In this document: piece after piece, positions 26,280 to 34,817 of the stretch
Layout of the letters: every line of letters starts with the position of its first letter
Position numbering within the stretch: position 1 is the stretch's first letter
Source: Dehalococcoidia bacterium
GTDB lineage: Bacteria; Chloroflexota; Dehalococcoidia; Lucifugimonadales; UBA3495
Direction: 5' to 3'
NCBI GenBank assembly: GCA_002724585.1
Contig: PBPE01000073.1
Location: forward strand, 1-36,656
DNA length: 36,656 nucleotides
Notes under the pieces: generated by a model
What the model saw: only the letters and a program-made list of their open reading frames with translations
The model's database searches: none
What the model was told of the DNA's origin: nothing
Position numbers and translations under genes: made by a program

Positions 26280-27545
26280 TTAAATGGTGCTCTTTACACA
26301 CTTATTGAGCGGAGGTTTGTCAGATGTACGTGTCAATAAAGCTATTCCAATGACTAATGGTGCTATCAGTACAGCGGTAGCTATTCTAAAACGTATATTT
26401 CCTAAGTCTGAGAAAGTATCTGTCGTTACTCCCCATAAAAGTGGTCCAATAACAGATGAGAATCGGCCAACCAATTGATAGAATCCAAAATATGCTCCGA
26501 TTTGGTCTCTTGGCGATATCTGCAACAAGAATGCCCTATCGGAAGCCCACAATGCTCCAAGAGATATGCCAGCTAAAGATCCAATTAGCCAGAAAAGTAA
26601 CGGATTCTTCGTCAATGTAGCTGCAGAAAATACGACAATCCACTGGGATAAAATTATTAAGAGTGTCTTCTTGGGACCAATCTTATCGGTAATCTTTCCA
26701 TAAATAAGTGCTCCGAATATGGCGCTGGTTGTTGAGACAATTAATAGCGTTTCTATCTGTTTGTCAGAGTAGTTAAGTACTTGACTAACAAATACCGCCA
26801 TAAAAACTATCAATGTATTTATTGCGTCGAGATAAAAAAATCTGGCAATTATGAATTGAAAAGACGCCTTATGTGTTTTTGATTCTCTGATGAGGTGATA
26901 TACATTTGTATAGGCCCTTCTCAAAATGTCTATGTTGATCTGGGAGGGCCGGTTTTTTTCGCTCACCATAGTAAGGCACGGGACGGAAAATAGTAAGAAA
27001 AGAAATGCCGTGGGTATGAAGGCTGCTTGTCGCCCCCAAGCTTTTACGAATGGTGATACCATCAGAATTCCCGTAATTGTCCCTATGTAACCGAGTGAGA
27101 CTCCGAAACCAGATATTTTGCCTCTGTTACCGGGATTGCTTACTACGGGAAGCAGTGAGTCATAAAATATGTTTGCTGACTGGTAGGAATAGTTGGCTAT
27201 AGCAAACAATATCAGTCCTGCAGTTACTCCTCCGATTCTTCCGATTAATGATGTAGATACCGCACATATTATTACCCCTATGCTTAGTAGGAATACCCGT
27301 TTTCCGACCATGTCGGTAATACTGCCATAGAACGGGGAAGTAATCGCAGAAACCAACATGGATGCTGAGAGAAACATGCTGAAAGTAAGTTGAGTTCCAG
27401 AGTTATCTTCAGTGACCCATAGAACAAAATAAAGGCTTAATATGTTCATCGCGAAGATTGTGTTTGCGAAATCATATAAAGCCCAAGAAACCATTGGTAA
27501 GTAAATGACTCTCTGGCGTATGTTTAGAAAGTTAAAACGTAGCAA
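26280..27545 (-). CDS. MFS transporter (UMF1/Atg22-like)
   Basis: VSWALYDFANTIFAMNILSLYFVLWV, multiple hydrophobic helices, GSITDMVGKRVFLL, GKITDKIGPKKTLLI. Confidence 0.85.
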   Translation of the reverse strand: MLRFNFLNIRQRVIYLPMVSWALYDFANTIFAMNILSLYFVLWVTEDNSGTQLTFSMFLSASMLVSAITSPFYGSITDMVGKRVFLLSIGVIICAVSTSLIGRIGGVTAGLILFAIANYSYQSANIFYDSLLPVVSNPGNRGKISGFGVSLGYIGTITGILMVSPFVKAWGRQAAFIPTAFLFLLFSVPCLTMVSEKNRPSQINIDILRRAYTNVYHLIRESKTHKASFQFIIARFFYLDAINTLIVFMAVFVSQVLNYSDKQIETLLIVSTTSAIFGALIYGKITDKIGPKKTLLIILSQWIVVFSAATLTKNPLLFWLIGSLAGISLGALWASDRAFLLQISPRDQIGAYFGFYQLVGRFSSVIGPLLWGVTTDTFSDLGNIRFRIATAVLIAPLVIGIALLTRTSDKPPLNKCVKSTI

Positions 27546-27656
27546 GAATATCCCTTCGCGATGCTTTAATTAATCTCTATTATCTCTGATTGGAATGATA
27601 AAGTGACATCAATATTTGTATAGCTGTCTATAGTGAAATCAATACCTGAGTATCTG

Positions 27657-27685
27657 TTGACATCAACGTATGTTCATGCTACATT
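27657..27685 (+). promoter_or_regulatory. Candidate sigma70-type promoter upstream of the dipeptide-type ABC operon
   Basis: TTGACA (27657-27662), 17-nt spacer, TACATT (27680-27685). Confidence 0.4.
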
Positions 27686-27841
27686 TCCCGAATTCCGCTG
27701 AACGGCGGGATTCACAATATTGCAGGTTAAATATAGGGTATTTTAGGTATAAGATCGAATAGTTAGACACATTATGATTCTCGATGTAGATATCATATGT
27801 GAAATATCAGTATAGTATTGTTCAGCATTTAGGGGGAACAG

Positions 27842-28759
27842 ATGCAGCGGTTTTTATTCATTAGGATAGTACAATCATTCTTCACTTTGTTAGTGCTAAG
27901 CGTAGTTGTATTCTTCGGTGCTGAACAGACTGGCGACTTAGCATTAGTGCTCTCCACGGCTGATACTACTCAGGAAGAGCTAGAAGAACTGCGGGAAAAA
28001 CTAGGTCTGAATAAGCCTGCGTACCAGAGATATCTGGCCTGGGCGGGTAAAGCAGTTATGGGAGACCTTGGAGATTCAGGAACAAAAAGGCGCCCGGTAT
28101 GGGATATGCTGTTGGAAAGAGTACCCGCGACCCTTCAGCTAGCCGGTGCAGGATTGCTGGTAGCTATGGTGATGGGCATACCGTTAGGTATAATCGCTGC
28201 TCTCTATCGCAACTCTTATATAGATCGGCTTTGCAAGGTATTTGCTATCGTAGGTATGTCGGCTCCACAATTCTGGGTGGCTATTATGTTGATCATGCTA
28301 TTTGCGGCGCAGTGGAAGCTACTGCCCGCATTCGGAAAGGGTGGAATAGACCACTATATCCTTCCGGCCTTCTCAATATCGCTTTTCATAATGGCAGGAT
28401 TCATGCGTCTGACAAGATCTAGTATGTTGGAAGTTTTGGATAGTGAATTTGTGAAGTTCGCAAGAATTAAAGGCTTAAGTGAAAGAGTAGTCATTTACAA
28501 GCATGCATTGAAGAACGCGATTATACCCGTGTTAACGTTTGGTGGTGTTAGTTTCGCTGGACTGTTAAACGGTTCAATAGTTGTTGAAGTGGTGTTTGCC
28601 TGGCCCGGAATTGGATTGCTTATGCTAGGAGGCATCAGGGAGAGAGATGTAAACGTCATCTTGGCAACTGTGCTGACATCGGGTCTCCTATACATCCTTC
28701 TATCGACAATAGTTGATCTACTGTATGCGTATGTGGATCCCAGAATTCGATATGGTTAG
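27842..28759 (+). CDS. ABC transporter permease, DppB-like
   Basis: MQRFLFIRIVQSFFTLLVLSVVVFF, LGLNKPAYQRYLAW, ALKNAIIPVLTFGGVSFAGLLNGSIVVEVVFAWPGIG. Confidence 0.93.
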   Translation: MQRFLFIRIVQSFFTLLVLSVVVFFGAEQTGDLALVLSTADTTQEELEELREKLGLNKPAYQRYLAWAGKAVMGDLGDSGTKRRPVWDMLLERVPATLQLAGAGLLVAMVMGIPLGIIAALYRNSYIDRLCKVFAIVGMSAPQFWVAIMLIMLFAAQWKLLPAFGKGGIDHYILPAFSISLFIMAGFMRLTRSSMLEVLDSEFVKFARIKGLSERVVIYKHALKNAIIPVLTFGGVSFAGLLNGSIVVEVVFAWPGIGLLMLGGIRERDVNVILATVLTSGLLYILLSTIVDLLYAYVDPRIRYG

Positions 28760-28814
28760 ACAATACAGAGAGAAAGCTCTAATAAAAAACGGCAAAAGAT
28801 TCGGAGGATAGTCA

Positions 28815-29720
28815 ATGGCTACGGTCGACGCAGAATCGATATTAAATGAGAAGAAGTCATTTGGGGCAAAAGTCTCAGATGTTAGAAAGAAAATGAAGGA
28901 ACTAAGAATGCCTTGGTTCCCGATAACTGTGCTTGTTATTCTGGTTATATGCGCACTCTTCGCTCCTTTTGTGTCTCCCCACGACCCTTCGGATTTGGAT
29001 GTATTGAAAGGCGTTCAAAAGATCGGACCTTTTGAATCAGCAGAAAATGTTTTGGGAGTAGATCGATTGGGTCGAGATATGTTGAGCCGCTTAATATACG
29101 GAGCACGCATATCAGCTTTTATTAGCTTGGTGTCATTGGCATTTGGAGCAATTGTCGGTACAGCCATCGGAATAGCATCGGGATACTTTGGCGGCAAAAC
29201 TGACGCCTTCATTATGCGATGTTGCGACGCAGTTATGGGATTCCCCACTATATTGCTAGCGTTGATTATCGTAGCGATTCAAGGTGGAGCAGGTATACAA
29301 AACGTGATAATCGCAATCATGGCGACTGTCTGGGCCAGATTCGCACGTCAAATCCGCGGAGAGGTCTTAACCTTGAAAGAGCGGGATTTCGTCGTGATGG
29401 CTGTTGTAGCGGGTGTACGACCGCATGTAATTATGTATAGACATATATTCCCCAATGTAGTGAATACTGTTCTTATCATAGTTAGTCTACTAGTCGGACA
29501 AACCATCTTGCTGGAGGCATCGCTGAGCTTTCTTGGTGTAGGCGTCCCGCCAGGCACTTCTGCATGGGGCATAATGGTTTCTGAAGGTAGGGATAACTTG
29601 GTAGACCTATGGTGGCTGTCACTGCTACCAGGTGCATGTATTACCATCGTAGTAATCTGTATGAACCTGTTCGGCGACTGGTTAAGGGATACATTGGACC
29701 CGAAGCTGCGCAGGACTTAG
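28815..29720 (+). CDS. ABC transporter permease, DppC-like
   Basis: LGVDRLGRDMLSRLIYGARISAFISL, HIFPNVVNTVLIIVSLLVGQTILLEASLSFLGVGVPPGTSAWG. Confidence 0.93.
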   Translation: MATVDAESILNEKKSFGAKVSDVRKKMKELRMPWFPITVLVILVICALFAPFVSPHDPSDLDVLKGVQKIGPFESAENVLGVDRLGRDMLSRLIYGARISAFISLVSLAFGAIVGTAIGIASGYFGGKTDAFIMRCCDAVMGFPTILLALIIVAIQGGAGIQNVIIAIMATVWARFARQIRGEVLTLKERDFVVMAVVAGVRPHVIMYRHIFPNVVNTVLIIVSLLVGQTILLEASLSFLGVGVPPGTSAWGIMVSEGRDNLVDLWWLSLLPGACITIVVICMNLFGDWLRDTLDPKLRRT

Positions 29721-29763
29721 GGTATACATTAAATTCCTAATTTAGATCACGGAGGCCGGTACA

Positions 29764-30750
29764 GTGGCACAAACTCCAGTTTTACAAGTAAATAACCTTA
29801 AGACTCACTTTTTCACTAGATCAGGTGTTGTGAAAGCGGTTGATGGCGTCGACTTCACTTTGAATGCTGGAGAAACCCTGGGAATAGTTGGTGAGTCTGG
29901 GTCCGGCAAGAGTATGACGGCTTTGTCTATTATGGGGTTAGTTCCTCAACCAGCAGGTAAAATAGTCGAAGGCGAAATATTATTCAATGGGGATGACCTA
30001 GTAAAGAAAACGCAGGCGGAATTGCAGCAAATCAGGGGACGCGATATATGCATGATACTGCAGGACCCAATGACGTCGTTAAACCCAGTATTTAGTGTGG
30101 GAAACCAAGTAATAGAGACTGTTAAGCAAAGCCTTGCTCAAACAGGTGAAACGTTAAAAGAACGGGCCATAGAGTTACTGCATAAAGTTAAAATTGCAGC
30201 GCCAGAGAGTCGCATCGAAAATTTTCCTCATCAGATGAGTGGAGGTATGAGACAACGTGTCGTTGGTGCTATCGCCATAGCAGGATCACCGCAGATATTA
30301 ATAGCTGATGAAGCAACGACCTCACTAGACGCCACGATCCAGTATCAGTATCTGGAGTTACTCAAAGAATTACAAAGGGATACCGGTATGGCTATCATAT
30401 TCATTACTCATGACATGGGCGTCGTCGCAAAGATGTGTGATAGGGTGGCTGTTATGTATGCTGGTAAAGTTGCTGAAATAGCGGACGTCCGCGACATCTT
30501 CAATAACCCACAGCATCCATACACAGAAGCACTGATGAAATCAGTACCCAACGTAGAGGAAGATGTGGAGATGCTTTATGCTATCGAAGGTCAGCCTCCC
30601 GCATTAGACAATCTTCCGGCTGGATGTACCTTTGCGCCGCGGTGCCAATACGCATTTGATAAATGTGAGGTACAGTTCCCTGATATAGTACAGATTGGGG
30701 ATGACTCTAACAGACACACTGCTACTTGCTGGAAATTATCGGAGAATTAG
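29764..30750 (+). CDS. ABC transporter ATP-binding protein, DppD-like
   Basis: Walker [43 protein letters not shown]-terminal oligopeptide-ABC motif [15 protein letters not shown] start. Confidence 0.93.
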   Translation: MAQTPVLQVNNLKTHFFTRSGVVKAVDGVDFTLNAGETLGIVGESGSGKSMTALSIMGLVPQPAGKIVEGEILFNGDDLVKKTQAELQQIRGRDICMILQDPMTSLNPVFSVGNQVIETVKQSLAQTGETLKERAIELLHKVKIAAPESRIENFPHQMSGGMRQRVVGAIAIAGSPQILIADEATTSLDATIQYQYLELLKELQRDTGMAIIFITHDMGVVAKMCDRVAVMYAGKVAEIADVRDIFNNPQHPYTEALMKSVPNVEEDVEMLYAIEGQPPALDNLPAGCTFAPRCQYAFDKCEVQFPDIVQIGDDSNRHTATCWKLSEN

Positions 30751-30751
30751 T

Positions 30752-31741
30752 ATGGCTGCTGTAAATACAATAATAGAACTAGAAGAGACCCAGAAATATT
30801 TCCCTGTAACGTCCGGTGCTATCCTTAAAAAGGTAACAGGACAAGTGAAAGCTGTTGATGGCGTTTCGTTCAAGATCAACGAGGGTGAAACGTATAGTCT
30901 AGTTGGGGAGTCTGGTTGCGGTAAAAGCACTACTGCCAAAATGGTGCTTCAAGTTGAAAAGCCGACAGGTGGGGTGATCAGGTTTAATGGTAATGATATG
31001 AATTCATTTACCAGAGAACAACGACGAGAGTACAGGGCTTCCATACAGGCGGTATTTCAAGACCCATGGAGTTCCTTAAACCCTAGAATGAAAGTCGGTA
31101 ATATAATAATGGAACCCCTCCTTGCTAATCAAGAAGTGCCTAAAGGGGAGATTAAAGAACGTACAGAACAGCTTTTGAGAGATGTCGGGTTGCACTCTTT
31201 TCAGGCTGATTATTACCCTCACGAATTCAGTGGTGGGCAGCGACAAAGAATCGCTATAGCACGGGCTTTATCATTGCAGCCAAAAGTCATAGTCCTAGAT
31301 GAACCGGTGTCAGCGCTGGACGTATCGATCCGAGCCCAAATAATGAATCTATTGAAGCAACTGCAGGACCAATACGGTGTTAGTTATTTGCTTATAGCGC
31401 ACCAATTGGCTACGGTAAGATATATGAGCCACCATGTTGGTGTTATGTATCTAGGGAAAATGGTGGAAGAAGGACTTACTAAAAAGGTATTCGACAATCC
31501 TAGACATCCGTACACTAGAGCTTTAATAGAAGCCTCGTTGCCAGCTCACCCAGATTCTCAACGTGAAGGTTTTATGCTTGAAGGGGAGGTGCCATCACCG
31601 TTGAATCCACCGCAGGGTTGTAGTTTTCATCCTCGGTGCCCAAAGCCGACAAAAGAGTGTGCAGAAGGGTCTATGGAAATGGGGCTAATTGAGGTTGAAG
31701 AGGGACACCGTGTGGACAGATGCTGTGTTAACTGTGGTTAG
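30752..31741 (+). CDS. ABC transporter ATP-binding protein, DppF-like
   Basis: Walker A GESGCGKST, FQDPWSSLNPRM, FSGGQRQRIAIARAL, VLDEPVSALD, GCSFHPRCPKP. ATG at 30752 is more plausible than the tracked 30695 start. Confidence 0.93.
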   Translation: MAAVNTIIELEETQKYFPVTSGAILKKVTGQVKAVDGVSFKINEGETYSLVGESGCGKSTTAKMVLQVEKPTGGVIRFNGNDMNSFTREQRREYRASIQAVFQDPWSSLNPRMKVGNIIMEPLLANQEVPKGEIKERTEQLLRDVGLHSFQADYYPHEFSGGQRQRIAIARALSLQPKVIVLDEPVSALDVSIRAQIMNLLKQLQDQYGVSYLLIAHQLATVRYMSHHVGVMYLGKMVEEGLTKKVFDNPRHPYTRALIEASLPAHPDSQREGFMLEGEVPSPLNPPQGCSFHPRCPKPTKECAEGSMEMGLIEVEEGHRVDRCCVNCG

Positions 31742-31794
31742 CTTATGTTAGGGAGCCATTGTTACAGTAGTTATTGACACTTTTATAGAGTAAG

Positions 31795-31829
31795 AACAAA
31801 AAGACCTCTCTTTGAGAGGTCTTTTTGTT
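31795..31829. terminator. Bidirectional rho-independent terminator
   Basis: aacaaaaagacctctc / gagaggtctttttgtt, 16-bp perfect stem with 3-nt loop, A-tract and T-tract; between convergent dppF-like and methyltransferase genes. Confidence 0.9.
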
Positions 31830-31846
31830 TATATTAAAATAGTGGG

Positions 31847-32587
31847 TTAAAGAGGCTTTGCGACGATTAGGTTCCCACCGAAACCGCCTTCGTAACTGGG
31901 ATAATTACGTATCTCGCCACTAAATTCTATTTCATTTAGTAGGGCTAACCATGTTTGTTTCGGGAATATACCAGTAACATGATGGTCTTGGTGTATCTCG
32001 ATATCACCAGATTTGTTGATTATGTATAGGAATAAAGATTCGATAGTGGTGTCGGTTTTATCAGAATCGTCGAGATATTCTATAAATGTGATATGTCCAT
32101 CGTTGGTAGCCTTTGTCCAATGCATCGTTACAGGAGGGATAAAGTTTTCTAAGAACCAATCAGGAGCTAATATAAGAACTCCTGACTCGGTCAAGTGTTT
32201 TTTAGCGTTAGTGAATGCCAATTTTAAGTCTTGTTCAGTTAGCATGTAATTTATCGCGTCGTGGATCAAGATCGCATCAAAACTTTGGTTTAATGACACG
32301 GACCGCATGTCTCCCCTGTGATGCGGCACGCCGGGATTGAGTTGTTGAGATAGATCTATCATGGATTGGGATATATCTACTGCTGCACAGGTAAAGTCAT
32401 TTTTCAGATGTGAAAGTATGTGACCACCGCCACTCCCAAGTTCCAGGAGTGACTTACGGTTATAGCCGATATTCTGCTGAATTATTTCTTTAATGTGCCA
32501 TGCTTCAACCGAATATTCATGGGGAGGGCTAATGATAGGCCAAATATAGCTTAGGTCATTGTATAGCCGGTTATAACCCTGGTTCAT
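31847..32587 (-). CDS. Class I SAM-dependent methyltransferase
   Basis: LLELGSGGGHILSHL (motif I), CAAVDISQSMIDLSQQ, GDMRSVSLNQSFDAILIHDAINYM. Confidence 0.88.
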   Translation of the reverse strand: MNQGYNRLYNDLSYIWPIISPPHEYSVEAWHIKEIIQQNIGYNRKSLLELGSGGGHILSHLKNDFTCAAVDISQSMIDLSQQLNPGVPHHRGDMRSVSLNQSFDAILIHDAINYMLTEQDLKLAFTNAKKHLTESGVLILAPDWFLENFIPPVTMHWTKATNDGHITFIEYLDDSDKTDTTIESLFLYIINKSGDIEIHQDHHVTGIFPKQTWLALLNEIEFSGEIRNYPSYEGGFGGNLIVAKPL

Positions 32588-32624
32588 ATCGACATGACCA
32601 CCCTCTTATCTTTGTTTGTCAACG

Positions 32625-33773
32625 TTATGGTCTGTATATGGATAGGTATTGAGATGCGACTGAAGCCCATGAGAAATTAGCCCGTGCATAGTTGTATCCT
32701 TCTTCTCCAAGAGCCACTCTGTATTCCTTATCATTGACGAGGTTTATAAGTGATGTTACGACTGAAGGCTCATCGTAAGCGGGTGAGATAATTGCGCCTG
32801 CTTTTAAGATATCCTTAATACTTCCGACGTCATGCGTTAGTACTGGTAGTTTCTTTAGCATAGCCTCCAGGAATACGAGTCCAAAAGCCTCGTATTGTGA
32901 AAATAAGGCAAATATATCACCAGAAGAATATACCTCAGATAATTGATTGTCTTCTAATTCTCCTGTGAATGTGACCTGATCGCTAATGTTATTCTTGACA
33001 ACAAAATTTTGAAGTATATCTCTTTCACCTTCGTCACCCCCCACTAAGATCAGATGAGTTGGCTGGTTAAATTCAGGCATGGCCTTTAGGTATATTTCTA
33101 GGAGCCATTTTTGTCCTTTGTGCTTACCTAGACGGCCTACTGAAATGATTTTGAGTTGGTCATCATCGGGTTTTCTAATAGACTGCGATAGAGAACTGGC
33201 TCCCCAACCAATAACGTGTTGTTTGCTTAAAGGTACATGGTAGTCACTTCGCAGATAATCTCTCTCAGTGTTAGTCAGAGGAATTACCTTGTCTACTAAT
33301 CTGCTAAGGATTGTATTAATGATTTTAAGCCATGATTTCCGTGACGGTAATGGATGGTAGGAAGGTGTGAATATAAATCGAGCTCTCTTTCTAAAATAAA
33401 ACCAAGTCCATAAATTCCCCCAAAACCACCCGTCACCAACAAAATGGATTATGTCAGGTTCAAAAAGTTCCAGATAAGTTTTTATTTGGAGAGGTGAAAA
33501 CCAGACCAATGGGCATGAGTAAATGGGTAATGATCGTCGAGGATACCCCTTGAGTCTGAAGATTGAGATATTATGCGACGTAGTTTCTAGGTCCGGCCAT
33601 TCCGGATGCGGGATTCGTGGAAATGAGTACTTGGTTGTCAGTACACTTATTTGCGAAACGGTCTTAGTCTCGAATAGCGAGTACGATAGCTGTTCTATAG
33701 CTCTTTCTATCCCGCCGATGTAAGGCCGGAAATATGGTGTTACGAATAAGATTTTTAACTTGTCCGGATCCAT
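32625..33773 (-). CDS. Glycosyltransferase family 4
   Basis: ILFVTPYFRPYIGGIERAIEQL, IISVGRLGKHKGQKWLL, VTFTGELEDNQLSEVYSSGDIFALFSQYEAFGLVFLEAM. Confidence 0.9.
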   Translation of the reverse strand: MDPDKLKILFVTPYFRPYIGGIERAIEQLSYSLFETKTVSQISVLTTKYSFPRIPHPEWPDLETTSHNISIFRLKGYPRRSLPIYSCPLVWFSPLQIKTYLELFEPDIIHFVGDGWFWGNLWTWFYFRKRARFIFTPSYHPLPSRKSWLKIINTILSRLVDKVIPLTNTERDYLRSDYHVPLSKQHVIGWGASSLSQSIRKPDDDQLKIISVGRLGKHKGQKWLLEIYLKAMPEFNQPTHLILVGGDEGERDILQNFVVKNNISDQVTFTGELEDNQLSEVYSSGDIFALFSQYEAFGLVFLEAMLKKLPVLTHDVGSIKDILKAGAIISPAYDEPSVVTSLINLVNDKEYRVALGEEGYNYARANFSWASVASQYLSIYRP

Positions 33774-33917
33774 GAAAATGCATTTCCCGCTCTATGGCGA
33801 ATAGAGGTTTGGTTTGGATTCTAATGTGAAAGGTAAATAGAGTCAAAGTGCATTTGGATTATAAAGCGTGACGGGGTCCGGTGTTACAATGTGGCTAAGC
33901 TAATAGGAGTATTTGAC

Positions 33918-34733
33918 ATGTATGAGCATAAACCTAGGTTAGAAGGAAAGGTTGCCATTATAACAGGAGCAGGCTCTAGTGGTCCGGGAGTTGGTAACGG
34001 AAAGGCCGCAGCGTTACTCTTTGCGAGAGAAGGTGCGAAGGTATTGTTGGTAGATTCAGTCGTTGAAAGAGCTGAGGAGACTCTGGAAGCCATTAAAGCG
34101 GAGGGAGGCGATGCTTCTGTATTTGAAGCTAATGTTATAAATGATACAGACTGCCAACATATGGTTGCGGCTGCTATCGATAGGTATGGGCGTCTAGATA
34201 TATTAGATAATAATGTGGGTATATCTCGAAGAGGAACAGTCGTAGACATAAGTGAATCGGATTGGGACTACGTTATGGCTGTGAACGTAAAAAGTATTGT
34301 TCTGTGCAGTAAATATGCCATACCTCGTATGGTCGAAACCGGGGGCGGGTCCATTATTAACATTTCTTCCATAGCAGGATTGCGAGCCCACAGTAGTACA
34401 CCGTACACCACTTCAAAAGCCGCGGTGATAGGTCTAACGATGACCATGGCAGCAGATCATGGTCCTGATGGGGTCCGTGTGAATTGTATTGCCCCTGGAT
34501 TGGTGTATTCCCCAATGGTGGCTCCACGTATGGATGATGATTTGCGTCAAGTGAGGAAAAATGCGGCTCCATTACGGACCGAGGGGGACTCATGGGATAT
34601 TGGGTACGCGGCATTATATCTGGCGAGTGATGAAGCCCGGTGGGTGAATGGGATTACGATACCAGTGGATGCTGGATTAACAGCTGTGTCACCGGTGACT
34701 TATCAAACTTTATCACAGCAGCAGAGATATTAA
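33918..34733 (+). CDS. SDR family oxidoreductase
   Basis: LEGKVAIITGAGSSGPGVGNGKAAA, DILDNNVGISRRG, SIINISSIAG, PYTTSKAAVIGLT, RVNCIAPGLVYSPMV. ATG at 33918 with AGGAG upstream. Confidence 0.9.
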   Translation: MYEHKPRLEGKVAIITGAGSSGPGVGNGKAAALLFAREGAKVLLVDSVVERAEETLEAIKAEGGDASVFEANVINDTDCQHMVAAAIDRYGRLDILDNNVGISRRGTVVDISESDWDYVMAVNVKSIVLCSKYAIPRMVETGGGSIINISSIAGLRAHSSTPYTTSKAAVIGLTMTMAADHGPDGVRVNCIAPGLVYSPMVAPRMDDDLRQVRKNAAPLRTEGDSWDIGYAALYLASDEARWVNGITIPVDAGLTAVSPVTYQTLSQQQRY

Positions 34734-34754
34734 GGCTGCTTGATTATTCTATTA

Positions 34755-34799
34755 TAGTACAAAGAAGGCCTCCCAAAATGGGAGGCCTTCTTTGTACTA
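34755..34799. terminator. Bidirectional terminator, 21-bp perfect stem with 3-nt loop
   Basis: tagtacaaagaaggcctccca (34755-34775) - aaa - tgggaggccttctttgtacta (34779-34799), between convergent SDR and substrate-binding protein genes. Confidence 0.85.
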
Positions 34800-34817
34800 G
34801 CTGCATCTATTTGCAAC

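Noticed and set aside
27683-27712. ttcccgaattccgctgaacggcgggatt imperfect hairpin upstream of the dpp-like operon
   Set aside because: Short interrupted stem with a 4-nt bulge; cannot be distinguished from chance without comparative data.
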